Assembly (NCBI GenBank): GCA_037349315.1
Contig: JBAIAC010000006.1
Coordinates: 54,246,501 to 54,310,500 of the forward strand
DNA length: 64,000 bases
Reading direction: 5' to 3'
Source: Chelydra serpentina
Taxonomy: Eukaryota; Chordata; Testudines; Chelydridae
Part shown: positions 58,201-60,944 of the stretch, in pieces
Position numbering within the stretch: position 1 is the first letter of the stretch
Layout: each line of letters starts with the position of its first letter
Position numbers and translations under genes: made by a program
The notes under the pieces: generated by a model
Databases searched by the model: none
The model's input: only the letters and a program-made list of their open reading frames with translations
What the model was told of the DNA's origin: nothing

Positions 58201-60944
58201 TTACATTTTGTAAAACTCAAGAAAAACAAGGTGAGAAGGAGATATGTCAACCAGATTTGTTGTGTGCCTCTCTCAGAATGTGTAATTTACAAGTACAATT
58301 CCTGGACACTGATTTGACAGCATTAGAGTTAGACCAATACATACATAATTAAAAATTCATTGTGCTCACACTGCACCTTCTATACTGAAGTGTTTTATGA
58401 GAACTAATAATTAACCTTTGCAACACCCTGTAAATCAGGTAAATAATATTATCCCCATCTTACAGATGGGCAAACTGTGGTTAAGTAACATGCTTATGAT
58501 TATATGAGAAATCTGTGGCAAAGCCAGAAACAAAGCATAATGGGGAAAAGGCTGCTCATGGGCCACAGATGGCCAGGCAATGATGTTTTGTTGGCCAATT
58601 GGCAATGAGCCAGAATTTGGTCCTATAACCCAAATATTAAATAGCCACTTCAGTTGCTTTATTCAGCTATGTCTAACTTTTTTATGTGTACTTACTTGTA
58701 AGTTGGCCAAAGACAGGTAGACTCTCTTCTCTGTCATCATATGAAGCTATTGTCACAACATATTCTGTATCAGGTGTAAGATCTGACAATATAGTATGGG
58801 TAATACTAGGTGCAAGGGTAAATTCTTTAGTAGGTCCATCTGCAATACAACATACAAAGCACGTTTAACACAAAGGGTCTAAACCCAATACTAATAATTA
58901 TGAGTTTTTCATAATCTGAAAACACAGTACAAAGAGCTATCTGTCCACAGGCTGTAAATAAAATTTTAAAACAGTTATTTGCCTTCCTGAAACACCTAGT
59001 TGCAAAGGACATACAAAACTGCTTCCAATAAAGCACTTTATTTACTCATCAATTTTAAAACCAAACGTGTACAATAAAATTAGCTGTCATTCAGAAAATC
59101 AGTTTATATATTGGGTCTGATTCTAACCTCATATCAGTTTTACACGGGTATAACGCCAGTGACTGTAGTTGAGTTACAAATGATTTACACTGGTATAAAT
59201 GAGAGGAGATGTGGCCCCAATATTTTACATTCAGAGAGATGCACAGTATTTTCCCTAGAAAAAGCACATGGCTGGTATACGGGACTTTTATGTTATTTAA
59301 GCTATTAGATTTTTAATAGAGGACCGTTTTCAATTTTCCAATATGTAAAATCAGGCAGAAGAGACGTTTTCAAATTGGTATTTCTAATACTGCTGTGGAT
59401 ATGCAAACACTGGGTCTGATTCTCAACTGCCTTGCACCGCGAGTAGCTACCAACCTCTGTGGAGAATTAGCATGAGAAATATTGTCATTTGGATTTAGTA
59501 GCATTTCACATTCACTCTGCACTTGTTAAGGGGCAAGGCAGAGGAGATTCAGAGACACACCATTTATACAGTTAGTTTTGGTTAAAAACAATATGTCTGG
59601 ATCTGATTTTTAATTCATCAGTTTTACACTAAAGTAATTGGGAATTACTCCTGATTTACACTGGGATAACAGCTGAAACAGAATTTCCAGGAATCAGACA
59701 CCATTAAAAAGATTATCAACAGTGGACATTACCTTTCCCGCTATACTGCTAGAAGCAATAGTAGCAGAACTTCCGCCACCTATCTACCATCAATGTATGT
59801 CACCCAGCAACTATTTTTGACAATGGGCTACATGTTTAAGAAAAAGTTCTACAAACCTAATCAACATCAATGAGTATTCACTAGTCAAGCCTAGAACATT
59901 TGGACCTGATCCTGCAGAGTGTCTCCTGAGCAGTGCATAGCGCTCTCAATTCCCATTTAAGTTAACAGGCGCTGAAAGTGTTCAGAACTATGCAAGATTA
60001 CGTATATCTTAGGGAAATGAAATAGTGGGTAAACTATACTAATGACAGGATTCCAGGGCCCAACCCTGCAGACCCTTACGGATGTAAGACCTATCACTGA
60101 CTTTAGTGAGACTACTCACGAGAGTAAGAGCTCACTGGCATGAATAAGGTTTCGCAGCCAGGATTTTCAAATGACTTTCAGTAGGATTTGGGTCCCTAAA
60201 TCCCTTAAGCCCTTTGAAAATCCCAGTTTGCAAGATTGGGCCTCCAAGTGTTTTAGGAGAGGGGCTGTTATGAAACTAAACCGCTGAAGAGATTAACAGT
60301 GAGTGAACGACCCGAACAGGTGGCAGAACACAGAGGCTAGATTTTGTTATCTGCCTGCATCACGCAGCCAGCGGTAGTGCAGGTCCGCCCTCCCAGGAAC
60401 TCTCTATTTTCCCCGAGGGGCAGAAATTACACCTCCTCTTTATGAGGTGCAGTATACTCCACCAATGTGGCCAGCCAGCACATAGAAGGAGGAAGTAGAG
60501 TCCTGACTTCACCTACTTCCTTCCCCCTTCTCCCATACCACGGGAGAAGCAACTAGAGCACAATCCTTGCGTATCCCAAAGCGCGAAGCTACAATGCAGG
60601 TAGCCCTAACACAGACCACACAAGAGAGGGAAATCCTTGCTCCCTCCTACGCCTCTATGGAGATGCTTAAGGACAAGGCACACTCTTACCTGTACAAATT
60701 AGGACGTTAACATCTATCCTCAGACCTCATTTTGACACTTACACAAAAATCATTTTTAATAGATTTCACAAAAACAAAACAAATGTAGTGGTGCTAGATC
60801 ATGTGACTTTATAAAACAAAACCTTACCAGTTGTAGGGACCACTGTTATCCTGTACCCCTCTATTGCATCAGGTGGTCTTGTCCATGACATTCGAACAGT
60901 ATGTTCATCTATAATTGTAAAATTCAAGTCTGACGGTGGATTAA
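224..60944 (-). CDS. COL12A1: COL12A1, collagen XII alpha 1 chain, partial (32 exons, FN3-1 to FN3-13)
   Basis: Secreted FACIT collagen subunit. The homotrimer decorates collagen I fibrils, and this part is its large N-terminal NC3 arm, which contacts matrix partners. Identification rests on domain order (FN3, VWA, FN3, VWA, FN3 block, VWA, FN3 block) and near-colinear similarity to human COL12A1 as I recall it, for example the VWA motifs [17 protein letters not shown] and the FN3-8/VWA3 linker TLSDATVMP. The 32 exons total 6,249 nt with no internal stop. Every domain-border intron is phase 1. Both ends are open: the signal-peptide exon lies above 64,000 and the C-terminal half below 1. The unusual feature is four tandem FN3-5 exons where human has one. 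The paralogue COL14A1 is excluded because it has only two VWA domains. Confidence 0.97.
1694..1916. repeat. Fold-back pair of SINE-like repeats
   Basis: A SINE-like unit beginning AGGGGTAGCCATGTTAGTCT runs from 1694 to about 1817. It is followed at once by an inverted partial copy to about 1908. The centre is GATGCATGCATC. The arms (roughly 1723-1817 and 1819-1908) match nearly perfectly, so the single strand could form a stem of about 90 bp. The same family recurs at 30353-30492 and 43708-43860. Confidence 0.8.
2100..2340. repeat. Degenerate hAT-like DNA transposon relic
   Basis: CCAATGGTTCGCAACCTTTT at the left edge resembles the CAGTGGTTCTCAACC terminus common to many vertebrate hAT elements. 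No convincing right terminus was found, so the assignment is weak. Confidence 0.35.
3407..3748. mobile_element. Possible hAT-type MITE
   Basis: The left end TCAGTGGTTGCCCAACCG and the reverse complement of the right end CTAGTGATTCACAAACG are related imperfect terminal inverted repeats. There is no coding capacity. The call is based only on the termini. Confidence 0.4.
4103..4245 (-). CDS. COL12A1: COL12A1 exon: FN3-13, first half
   Basis: The 143-nt exon goes from phase 1 to phase 0, acceptor AAATCAG, donor TCG|GTAACT. It encodes [20 protein letters not shown], then [18 protein letters not shown] and DGVEQS. Confidence 0.94.
4691..6354 (+). mobile_element. hAT transposon relic with long inverted arms
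   Basis: The left end is TAGGGTTGTTGATTAATCGC and the right end, read inwards, is TAGGGCTGTCAAGTGATTTA. The flanks AAAATAAT and ATAATAAT match at 7 of 8 positions, as expected for a hAT 8-bp target duplication. The arms are long and inverted: 4691 to about 5155 pairs with about 5915 to 6354, clearest around CAGCCAATCGCTAAGACAAA versus the strand near 5940-5960. The centre carries a transposase fragment. It lies in the intron between FN3-12 and FN3-13. Confidence 0.8.
5432..5902 (+). pseudogene. hAT transposase C-terminal fragment
   Basis: An open frame of 156 codons inside the hAT element. It contains [11 protein letters not shown] and the hAT dimerisation signature [20 protein letters not shown], followed by [14 protein letters not shown], the region that normally reads SxErxFS. 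It lacks the N-terminal BED finger and the catalytic core, so it is a remnant and not a full enzyme. The first Met is probably not a native start, because the stretch before it (ATGTTATAGCAG) looks like an intron acceptor. Confidence 0.75.
6410..6542 (-). CDS. COL12A1: COL12A1 exon: FN3-12, second half
   Basis: The 133-nt exon goes from phase 0 to phase 1, acceptor CACCAG, donor T|GTAAGT. It encodes [38 protein letters not shown] and GSERT, almost identical to the human domain as I know it. Confidence 0.95.
6764..6903 (-). CDS. COL12A1: COL12A1 exon: FN3-12, first half
   Basis: The 140-nt exon goes from phase 1 to phase 0, acceptor ATAATAG, donor GAG|GTAGGA. It encodes [20 protein letters not shown], then [20 protein letters not shown]. 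Confidence 0.94.
6904..7780 (-). other. Intron between FN3-11 and FN3-12
   Basis: It contains a palindromic short repeat at about 7110-7205 (CTCCATTGACTTCAGTAGAA core) and a MIR-like SINE at about 7400-7565. Nothing else was recognised. Confidence 0.8.
7400..7565 (-). repeat. MIR-like tRNA-derived SINE
   Basis: On the plus strand TTTTACAGATGAGGAAACTG and GAGGCCACACAG match the reverse complement of the MIR core. GGAACAGAACCCACATGTCC and CTTATCCACTAGACAAC look like the tRNA-derived B and A box ends. It is old and diverged. Confidence 0.7.
7781..7910 (-). CDS. COL12A1: COL12A1 exon: FN3-11, second half
   Basis: The 130-nt exon goes from phase 0 to phase 1, acceptor TTTCTAG, donor T|GTAAGT. 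It encodes [34 protein letters not shown] and ARATT. A 2.4-kb intron holding a CR1 fragment separates it from the first half. Confidence 0.93.
8183..9700 (+). mobile_element. CR1 LINE, 5'-truncated, decayed
   Basis: The + strand shows CR1 ORF2 pieces in order: SSSPGPDE-like start (TTCAAGTCACCAGGACCTGA), NIFINDL near 8770, KFAGNTKL near 8825, then [20 protein letters not shown] at 9178 and [14 protein letters not shown] at 9320. Several frameshifts and stops break the reading frame. The 3' end CAATTCTATGATT is the typical CR1 tail. It sits inside the FN3-11 intron, antisense to COL12A1. Confidence 0.9.
9701..10339 (-). other. Rest of FN3-11 intron
   Basis: Intron sequence after the CR1 tail. 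Short open frames on both strands show no recognisable domain. Nothing else seen. Confidence 0.7.
10340..10479 (-). CDS. COL12A1: COL12A1 exon: FN3-11, first half
   Basis: The 140-nt exon goes from phase 1 to phase 0, acceptor TTTTACAG, donor GAG|GTAGGT. It encodes [20 protein letters not shown], then [18 protein letters not shown]. Confidence 0.94.
10480..11350 (-). other. Intron between FN3-10 and FN3-11
   Basis: An 871-base intron. I see no repeat or coding signal in it. Confidence 0.75.
11351..11480 (-). CDS. COL12A1: COL12A1 exon: FN3-10, second half
   Basis: The 130-nt exon goes from phase 0 to phase 1, acceptor CGTACAG, donor T|GTAAGG. It encodes [37 protein letters not shown] and TQEVT. 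The opening Met is internal to the protein, not a start. Confidence 0.94.
11765..11910 (-). CDS. COL12A1: COL12A1 exon: FN3-10, first half
   Basis: The 146-nt exon goes from phase 1 to phase 0, acceptor TTTCACAG. It encodes [38 protein letters not shown] and VEKE. The donor GAG|GTGTGG departs from consensus at +3 and +4. It is the only GT that fits the phase and the next exon. Confidence 0.9.
11911..13045 (-). other. Intron between FN3-9 and FN3-10
   Basis: A 1.1-kb AT-rich intron with nothing recognisable. Confidence 0.75.
13046..13175 (-). CDS. COL12A1: COL12A1 exon: FN3-9, second half
   Basis: The 130-nt exon goes from phase 0 to phase 1, acceptor TATGTAG, donor T|GTAAGT. It encodes [37 protein letters not shown] and GTETT. 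Confidence 0.93.
13176..14578 (-). other. Intron within FN3-9
   Basis: A phase-0 intron of 1.4 kb. It contains a hAT-type MITE at 13448-13672. The remainder is unremarkable. Confidence 0.75.
13448..13672. mobile_element. hAT-type (Charlie-like) nonautonomous element
   Basis: It begins CCAGTGGTTCTCAAACTTTT and ends CCAGTTTGAGAACCCCTTTG, imperfect inverted termini of the widespread CAGNGGTTCTCAAAC hAT class. About 225 bp, no coding capacity, clear target duplication not seen. Confidence 0.75.
14579..14718 (-). CDS. COL12A1: COL12A1 exon: FN3-9, first half
   Basis: The 140-nt exon goes from phase 1 to phase 0, acceptor GCTGTAG, donor CAG|GTTAGC. It encodes [20 protein letters not shown], then [20 protein letters not shown]. 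It is the first of five FN3 domains here that are each split by a phase-0 intron. Confidence 0.94.
14719..15437 (-). other. Intron between VWA3 and FN3-9
   Basis: 719 bases. Short open frames on both strands have no recognisable domain. No repeat identified. Confidence 0.7.
15438..15584 (-). CDS. COL12A1: COL12A1 exon: VWA3, part 4
   Basis: The 147-nt exon is phase 1 to phase 1, acceptor ATTTCAG, donor G|GTACGT. It encodes [38 protein letters not shown], then [11 protein letters not shown] with the closing Cys of the VWA disulfide. Confidence 0.95.
15758..15922 (-). CDS. COL12A1: COL12A1 exon: VWA3, part 3 (ITDGKSQDD)
   Basis: The 165-nt exon is phase 1 to phase 1, acceptor CACATTAG, donor G|GTAAGT. 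It encodes [38 protein letters not shown] and the strand [10 protein letters not shown]. The MIDAS Asp is intact. It has the same length as the second VWA1 exon. Confidence 0.96.
15923..16594 (-). other. Intron within VWA3 with degenerate dispersed repeat
   Basis: A C/T-rich stretch at 16000-16380 is followed by CTAGACTGGAAGCACCTTTG and GGGCAGGGAATTTTT, resembling a common reptile repeat tail of the form 'gtaagctctttggggcaggga'. The open frames on both strands here arise from this low-complexity composition. Family not certain. Confidence 0.45.
16595..16714 (-). CDS. COL12A1: COL12A1 exon: VWA3, part 2
   Basis: The 120-nt exon is phase 1 to phase 1, acceptor TTTTTCAG, donor G|GTACGT. It encodes [18 protein letters not shown] and ends with the second MIDAS element in [11 protein letters not shown]. 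It is separated from part 1 by only 83 bases of intron, the shortest in the window. Confidence 0.95.
16798..16947 (-). CDS. COL12A1: COL12A1 exon: VWA3, part 1 (MIDAS DGSWS)
   Basis: The 150-nt exon is phase 1 to phase 1, acceptor GTGGCAG, donor G|GTAAGT. It encodes [20 protein letters not shown] with MIDAS DGSWS, then the helix [18 protein letters not shown]. It is the first constitutive domain in the short collagen XII isoform. Confidence 0.96.
16948..19919 (-). other. Intron between FN3-8 and VWA3
   Basis: A 3-kb intron, mostly AT-rich. A partial dispersed repeat lies at about 19196-19330. I see nothing else. In the short isoform this is where the long skipped block rejoins VWA3. Confidence 0.75.
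19196..19330 (+). repeat. Partial reptile-type dispersed repeat
   Basis: GGGCGCTGGAACAATTTGTA and AACCACTTCAAGCCAGGGGG followed by GCAGAAGCACCC match a repeat I recall from turtle introns (a short nonautonomous element with a GCGCTGGAAC terminus). The right terminus is missing. Family name not assigned. Confidence 0.5.
19920..20041 (-). CDS. COL12A1: COL12A1 exon: FN3-8, second part, and linker to VWA3
   Basis: The 122-nt exon goes from phase 2 to phase 1, acceptor ATTGTAG, donor G|GTAAAC. It encodes [20 protein letters not shown], then [20 protein letters not shown]. The linker leads into VWA3. In the known short isoform (XIIB) everything from FN3-1 to this exon is skipped, and the phases here allow that. 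Confidence 0.94.
20042..21117 (-). other. Intron within FN3-8
   Basis: A phase-2 intron. It contains a palindromic short repeat at about 20385-20490 (core CCATTGAAGCCAATGGAG flanked by related inverted arms). Nothing else was recognised. Confidence 0.7.
21118..21307 (-). CDS. COL12A1: COL12A1 exon: FN3-8, first part
   Basis: The 190-nt exon goes from phase 1 to phase 2, acceptor CTTGCAG, donor AG|GTATGG. It encodes [40 protein letters not shown] and [13 protein letters not shown]. The open reading frame was worked out by hand. The internal phase-2 intron is unique among the domains in this window. Confidence 0.93.
22178..22645 (-). mobile_element. CR1 LINE 3' fragment (minus strand)
   Basis: On the minus strand it encodes [20 protein letters not shown], then [20 protein letters not shown], the CR1 ORF2 C-terminus. 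The 3' end is marked on the plus strand by GAATCATAGGACTGGAAGGG at 22190. 5'-truncated near 22645. Confidence 0.92.
22650..23690 (+). repeat. Possible LTR-type sequences
   Basis: Two polyadenylation-like contexts occur, TTAAGAATAAATGTGCTTGC at 22970 and ATATTAATAAACCCAGTCCC at 23630. Each sits downstream of a TATAAA-like motif and GC-richer sequence, the layout of solo LTRs. I found no clear TG...CA borders or target duplication, so this is tentative. Confidence 0.35.
24840..25750 (+). mobile_element. Jockey-like non-LTR retrotransposon relic
   Basis: An uninterrupted 207-codon frame (24853-25476) carries the C-terminal reverse transcriptase region: [69 protein letters not shown] and [12 protein letters not shown]. 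This matches the YLGVTLD...YCAPVW...LVDVQLN pattern of such elements. After a frame break, CNYGHPE...TMQHIT and CPIREY at about 25570-25630 look like the terminal zinc-knuckle region. It is 5'-truncated, and RTRSS replaces the usual PVWxRS. Confidence 0.75.
26205..26471 (-). CDS. COL12A1: COL12A1 exon: FN3-7
   Basis: The 267-nt exon is phase 1 to phase 1, donor G|GTATGT. It encodes [37 protein letters not shown] and [20 protein letters not shown]. The acceptor reads TTGAAAAG with a weak, A-rich 3' end after a TTTTTAC stretch. It is still required by phase and by similarity. Confidence 0.93.
26472..28073 (-). other. Intron between FN3-6 and FN3-7
   Basis: A 1.6-kb intron with a short CR1 3' tail (27349-27425, minus strand). 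No coding sequence otherwise. Confidence 0.75.
27349..27425 (-). mobile_element. CR1 LINE 3' tail, short
   Basis: CATAGAATCATAGAACCATA followed by GACCGCAAGGGTCATCTAGT is the CR1 3' terminus in antisense, truncated after about 75 bp. Confidence 0.75.
28074..28343 (-). CDS. COL12A1: COL12A1 exon: FN3-6
   Basis: The 270-nt exon is phase 1 to phase 1, acceptor CTTGCAG, donor G|GTAAGT. It encodes [37 protein letters not shown] and [20 protein letters not shown]. The KSLYD motif is diagnostic for collagen XII FN3-6. Confidence 0.95.
28510..28680. repeat. Palindromic short repeat (CAGCAAACCACTTAAG family)
   Basis: TTCAGCAAACCACTTAAG and its near-inverted partner CTTAAGTGxTTTGCTG-like sequence recur at 51160-51240 and within the duplicated units (for example 38290-38320). 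Arms around AAGCATGTGAGTA/TACTCACATGCTT form an imperfect palindrome. A nonautonomous element is likely; family not named. Confidence 0.5.
30353..30492 (+). mobile_element. SINE-like element with 11-bp target duplication
   Basis: The element contains GGGGTAGCTGTGTTAGTCTG, GGCACCTTAAAGACTAACAG and GGGCATAAGCTTTTGCAGGT. It is flanked on both sides by AATCCCATTGG (30342-30352 and 30493-30503), an exact 11-bp direct repeat that marks insertion. It is the same family as 1694-1916 and 43708-43860. Confidence 0.85.
33657..33697. repeat. Microsatellite (TG then TCTG repeats)
   Basis: A GTGTGTATGTGTGTG run passes into five TCTG units. Simple sequence; no function inferred. Confidence 0.9.
34165..34207. 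repeat. (TA)n microsatellite
   Basis: About 20 TA dinucleotides in a row, likely polymorphic. Confidence 0.95.
34945..35150. repeat. Palindromic short repeat (GTTTACACC family)
   Basis: GTCCGATTCTGATCTCAGCT on the left and GCAAGGTCAGAATGGGGCCC on the right are inverted partners around a centre with CATTTACTTCAATCGAGTTA. Related diverged copies lie at 7110-7205, 20385-20490, 31005-31080, 52640-52720, 59115-59215 and 59595-59700. MITE-like. Confidence 0.55.
36794..36929 (-). repeat. Vestige of a further FN3-5 duplication unit (no exon)
   Basis: This 136-bp segment is about 90% alike to 38328-38462 inside unit d and to 41760-41897 in unit c. It joins directly to the GAGATTTATTACATTAG start of unit d. 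It therefore looks like the upstream end of another unit whose exon is gone, or the primary duplication junction. Confidence 0.75.
37253..37525 (-). CDS. COL12A1: COL12A1 exon: FN3-5 copy d
   Basis: Fourth, most downstream FN3-5 copy: 273 nt, phase 1 to phase 1, acceptor TGTATAG, donor G|GTAATT. Its protein is identical to copy c. It joins in frame to FN3-6 (LE then D-R-G-S-P-R-D-L), the junction expected from the single-copy gene. An 8.9-kb intron follows, so the amplified block ends here. Confidence 0.95.
37929..38224 (+). mobile_element. Harbinger-like MITE in unit d
   Basis: It starts GGGTATGTCTATACTTACGC and ends TAGTGTAGACCTAGCC. The flanks are TAA and TTA, against the uninterrupted GACTCTAAGTTCTGAC of unit c. 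Internal long palindromes include CGATTTATCGCGTCTTG/CAAGACGCGATAAATCG and a TTCAGCTACGTTATTCACGT stem. A 3-bp TWA target is typical of PIF/Harbinger. Confidence 0.8.
38955..39175 (+). mobile_element. Palindromic MITE shared by units d and c (copy in d)
   Basis: The left arm CAAACACCTGCGGTTGGCTC and right arm GGCCAGCCGTGGGTCTTTTA are inverted partners. The same element, with about 20 more bases in the middle, sits at the matching place in unit c (42375-42645). The insertion therefore predates the c/d duplication. Confidence 0.8.
40740..41012 (-). CDS. COL12A1: COL12A1 exon: FN3-5 copy c
   Basis: Third FN3-5 copy: 273 nt, phase 1 to phase 1, acceptor TGTATAG, donor G|GTAATT. It encodes [38 protein letters not shown] and [18 protein letters not shown]. 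The protein is identical to copy d. I count five nucleotide differences from d across the exon, all silent. In human COL12A1 this domain is a single exon whose sequence is clearly this family (GDALFGEGTTLE at its end). Confidence 0.95.
41158..41428 (+). mobile_element. Harbinger-like MITE in unit c, left end lost
   Basis: It contains GTCGACCTAAGATACACAAC, a GATTTATCGTGTCTA/TAGACATGATAAATC stem and a right end ATGTACCC followed by TAAGAC. The left terminus and some flanking intron are missing when compared with units a and d. Same family as the elements in d and b, at a different site. Confidence 0.75.
42375..42645 (+). mobile_element. Palindromic MITE shared by units c and d (copy in c)
   Basis: The counterpart of 38955-39175, with arms AACACCTGCAGTTGGCCCG and GGCCAGCTGTGGATCTTTTA. 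It retains a CGGGGCTCTGGCTGCAG segment lost from the d copy. Confidence 0.8.
43382..43654 (-). CDS. COL12A1: COL12A1 exon: FN3-5 copy b
   Basis: Second FN3-5 copy: 273 nt, phase 1 to phase 1, donor G|GTAATT, acceptor ATGTGCAG (the other copies have TGTATAG). It differs from copies c and d at four residues: GGEAKEV for GGDSKEV, Lys for Arg in TIKGD, and Pro for Ala in SGPGD. Only about 24 bases of intron upstream of its acceptor dinucleotide match the other copies. Beyond that about 220 bases are deleted and a SINE-like insertion lies close by, so its branch-point context may differ. Confidence 0.93.
43708..43860 (+). mobile_element. SINE-like insertion with 12-bp target duplication, unit b only
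   Basis: It is flanked by exact CACGATATAATA repeats (43696-43707 and 43861-43872). It carries GTAGCCGTGTTAGTCTGTGT, CACCTTAGAGACTAACAAAT and GCATAAGCTTTCGTGGGTTA. Its end, CAAGTTTTTCTTTCTTATTT, is the inverse of an internal stretch at about 43751-43771, a snap-back at the 3' end. Absent from units a, c and d, so it inserted after duplication. Confidence 0.88.
44001..44297 (+). mobile_element. Harbinger-like MITE in unit b
   Basis: It runs from GCCTTGGTCTACACTGGGCG to GGTGTAGTCATACCC, flanked by TAA on both sides. Internal stems are ACTTCAGCTACATGAATAAC and TCTAGTCTAGACGCGATAAA. It is the same site as in unit d, but the GGGTATG end is on the opposite side, so the element is inverted relative to d. 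Confidence 0.85.
44662..45828. other. 1.15-kb segment present only in unit a
   Basis: Located between GCAGTAGTGCACAAAGGC and TTCTGTAGAAACTTCAGG, which are contiguous in units b, c and d. I see no terminal repeats, target duplication or coding domain. It may be an insertion into unit a, or ancestral intron deleted before the other copies arose. Confidence 0.6.
45923..46195 (-). CDS. COL12A1: COL12A1 exon: FN3-5 copy a
   Basis: Most upstream of the four tandem FN3-5 exons: 273 nt, phase 1 to phase 1, acceptor TGTATAG, donor G|GTAATT. It carries [36 protein letters not shown] and [20 protein letters not shown]. It differs from copies c and d at six of 91 residues (Val-Leu-Gly-Thr at the start, Leu for Arg before ITYT, Glu for Asp in GGES, His for Gln in LEHG) and from copy b at eight. 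It is the most diverged copy at its N-terminal edge. The reading frame and splice sites are intact. Confidence 0.94.
46699..46758. repeat. A-rich tract (CAAAAAAA)n
   Basis: Runs of seven to ten A broken by single C or G on the plus strand, between the end of unit a and the CR1 insertion. Possibly the tail of a retroelement. Confidence 0.8.
46825..47500 (+). mobile_element. CR1 LINE 3' fragment with open ORF2 C-terminus
   Basis: A continuous 191-codon frame (46839-47414) covers the CR1 ORF2 C-terminus: [60 protein letters not shown] and [11 protein letters not shown]. It ends in CCTAGAATCTATGAATCTAT. It is the least decayed CR1 copy in the window and therefore the youngest. Confidence 0.93.
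47501..48751 (-). other. Rest of intron between FN3-4 and FN3-5a
   Basis: 1.25 kb after the CR1 tail. No repeat or coding region recognised. Confidence 0.7.
48752..49024 (-). CDS. COL12A1: COL12A1 exon: FN3-4
   Basis: The 273-nt exon is phase 1 to phase 1, acceptor TTTGCAG, donor G|GTACGT. It encodes [20 protein letters not shown], then [19 protein letters not shown] and [20 protein letters not shown]. It is clearly distinct from the FN3-5 copies downstream, so it is not part of the recent exon amplification although its size and phase are the same. Confidence 0.95.
49255..49420 (+). repeat. Reptile-type dispersed repeat
   Basis: GGGATGGATCACTCAGTAAA, TGTTCTGTTCATTCCCTCCA and ATAGATGGACCATTGGTCTG followed by ACACAGTATGGCCGTTCTTA match a repeat tail that I recall as common in turtle and bird introns. 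Family not assigned. Confidence 0.6.
50797..50851. repeat. 55-bp perfect-stem-like palindrome
   Basis: TAGTTCACCCTAGAATCTT and AAGATTTTAGGGTGAACTA pair at 18 of 19 positions around a 17-base centre. It may be the core of a tiny MITE. No target duplication was identified. Confidence 0.75.
51579..51851 (-). CDS. COL12A1: COL12A1 exon: FN3-3
   Basis: The 273-nt exon is phase 1 to phase 1, acceptor AAAACAG, donor G|GTACCC. It encodes one FN3 domain: [20 protein letters not shown], then [12 protein letters not shown] and [20 protein letters not shown]. It is the first of nine FN3 domains between VWA2 and VWA3 in this gene. Confidence 0.95.
51852..53125 (-). other. Intron between VWA2 and FN3-3
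   Basis: 1.3 kb. It contains a diverged palindromic repeat at 52640-52720 (TTACATCAGTGTAAATCTGG). Otherwise nothing recognised. Confidence 0.7.
53126..53728 (-). CDS. COL12A1: COL12A1 exon: VWA2, whole domain in one exon
   Basis: A single 603-nt exon, phase 1 to phase 1 (acceptor CTTTACAG, donor A|GTAAGT), encodes the entire second VWA domain. Seen in order: [20 protein letters not shown] with the [29 protein letters not shown], and the closing Cys before [16 protein letters not shown]1 and VWA3 are spread over three and four exons, so the absence of introns in VWA2 is notable. Confidence 0.97.
53952..54242 (-). CDS. COL12A1: COL12A1 exon: FN3-2 (single exon)
   Basis: The 291-nt exon is phase 1 to phase 1, acceptor TTTTTCAG, donor G|GTAAGT. 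It holds one complete FN3 domain plus a linker, starting [19 protein letters not shown]. It has the core Trp in VTWDPS, the strand TGYRVQFFP, and [16 protein letters not shown]. It lies between VWA1 and VWA2 as in other collagen XII genes. Confidence 0.95.
54243..55336 (-). other. Intron between VWA1 and FN3-2
   Basis: 1.1 kb with a palindromic MITE at 55060-55245. The rest shows nothing recognisable. Confidence 0.75.
55060..55245. mobile_element. MITE with GGGTGACCAGATG terminal repeats
   Basis: CTAGGGTGACCAGATG at 55057 and CATCTGGTCACCCTAG ending at 55245 are perfect inverted termini. The flanks share ATGGAACTA directly (55051-55059 and 55246-55254), an 8-9-bp target duplication that suggests hAT. 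The interior is rich in GTCCCGATTT and its inverse. Confidence 0.88.
55337..55510 (-). CDS. COL12A1: COL12A1 exon: VWA1, part 3
   Basis: The 174-nt exon is phase 1 to phase 1, acceptor CTTTTAG, donor G|GTGAGC. It finishes VWA1 with [20 protein letters not shown], then [20 protein letters not shown] and the closing Cys that pairs with the opening one. The tail LGELVSGEE leads into FN3-2. Confidence 0.95.
55511..55951 (-). other. Intron within VWA1 (parts 2-3)
   Basis: 441 bases. Nothing recognised. Confidence 0.75.
55952..56116 (-). CDS. COL12A1: COL12A1 exon: VWA1, part 2 (ITDGKSQDE)
   Basis: The 165-nt exon is phase 1 to phase 1, acceptor TTTTTAG, donor G|GTATAT. It encodes [18 protein letters not shown], then [18 protein letters not shown], containing the third MIDAS Asp, and ends in VEVFSLG. 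It has the same length and border motifs as the corresponding VWA3 exon (15758-15922), consistent with an old domain duplication. Confidence 0.95.
56277..56540 (-). CDS. COL12A1: COL12A1 exon: VWA1, part 1 (MIDAS DGSWS)
   Basis: The 264-nt exon is phase 1 to phase 1, acceptor GTTTCAG, donor G|GTACAG. It opens the first von Willebrand A domain with [25 protein letters not shown] is the DxSxS metal-ion-dependent adhesion site. The exon ends in YKGGNTMTG, whose Thr is the second MIDAS element. Confidence 0.95.
56541..58074 (-). other. Intron between linker and VWA1
   Basis: 1.5 kb. A palindromic repeat lies near 57955-58022 (TGATCCAAAGCCC with an inverted partner GGGTTTTGGATCA). Open frames on both strands at 57100-57900 have no recognisable domain. 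Confidence 0.7.
58075..58134 (-). CDS. COL12A1: COL12A1 exon: short linker between FN3-1 and VWA1
   Basis: A 60-nt exon encodes a charged linker, about [20 protein letters not shown]. The acceptor is the upstream AG (GTTTAG|TTCAG). Using the AG four bases downstream would shift the frame and bring in an early stop. This choice also restores the TIQTG motif seen in human. The donor is A|GTACGT. It joins VWA1 to give the codon for Lys before Cys-Ser-Val. Confidence 0.85.
58135..58695 (-). other. Intron with MIR-like SINE
   Basis: 561 bases. ATTATCCCCATCTTACAGAT at 58448 followed by GGGCAAACTGTGGTTAAGTA matches the MIR core in antisense, to about 58545. Nothing else seen. Confidence 0.65.
58696..58839 (-). 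CDS. COL12A1: COL12A1 exon: FN3-1, second half
   Basis: The 144-nt exon is phase 1 to phase 1, acceptor ATTGCAG, donor A|GTAAGT. It carries the second half of FN3-1: DGPTKEFTL, then the hallmark [11 protein letters not shown] strand and the tail LPVFGQLT. Unlike FN3-2 to FN3-7, this domain is split by an internal phase-1 intron. Confidence 0.93.
58840..60827 (-). other. Intron within FN3-1
   Basis: 2 kb. It contains diverged palindromic repeats at 59115-59215 and 59595-59700, and a third type at about 60055-60165 (CCCTGCAGACCC ... ACTTTAGTGAGACTACTCAC). No coding sequence. Confidence 0.7.
60828..60944 (-). CDS. COL12A1: COL12A1 exon: FN3-1, first half
   Basis: The 117-nt exon is phase 1 to phase 1. 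The acceptor is TTTTGCAG and the donor G|GTAAGG. It reads [21 protein letters not shown] and continues to [10 protein letters not shown], the N-terminal FN3 domain that directly follows the signal peptide in human COL12A1. The core Trp and the YRITV strand are present. It is the most 5' exon I can find. The start-codon exon must be further upstream, outside the window. Confidence 0.93.
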
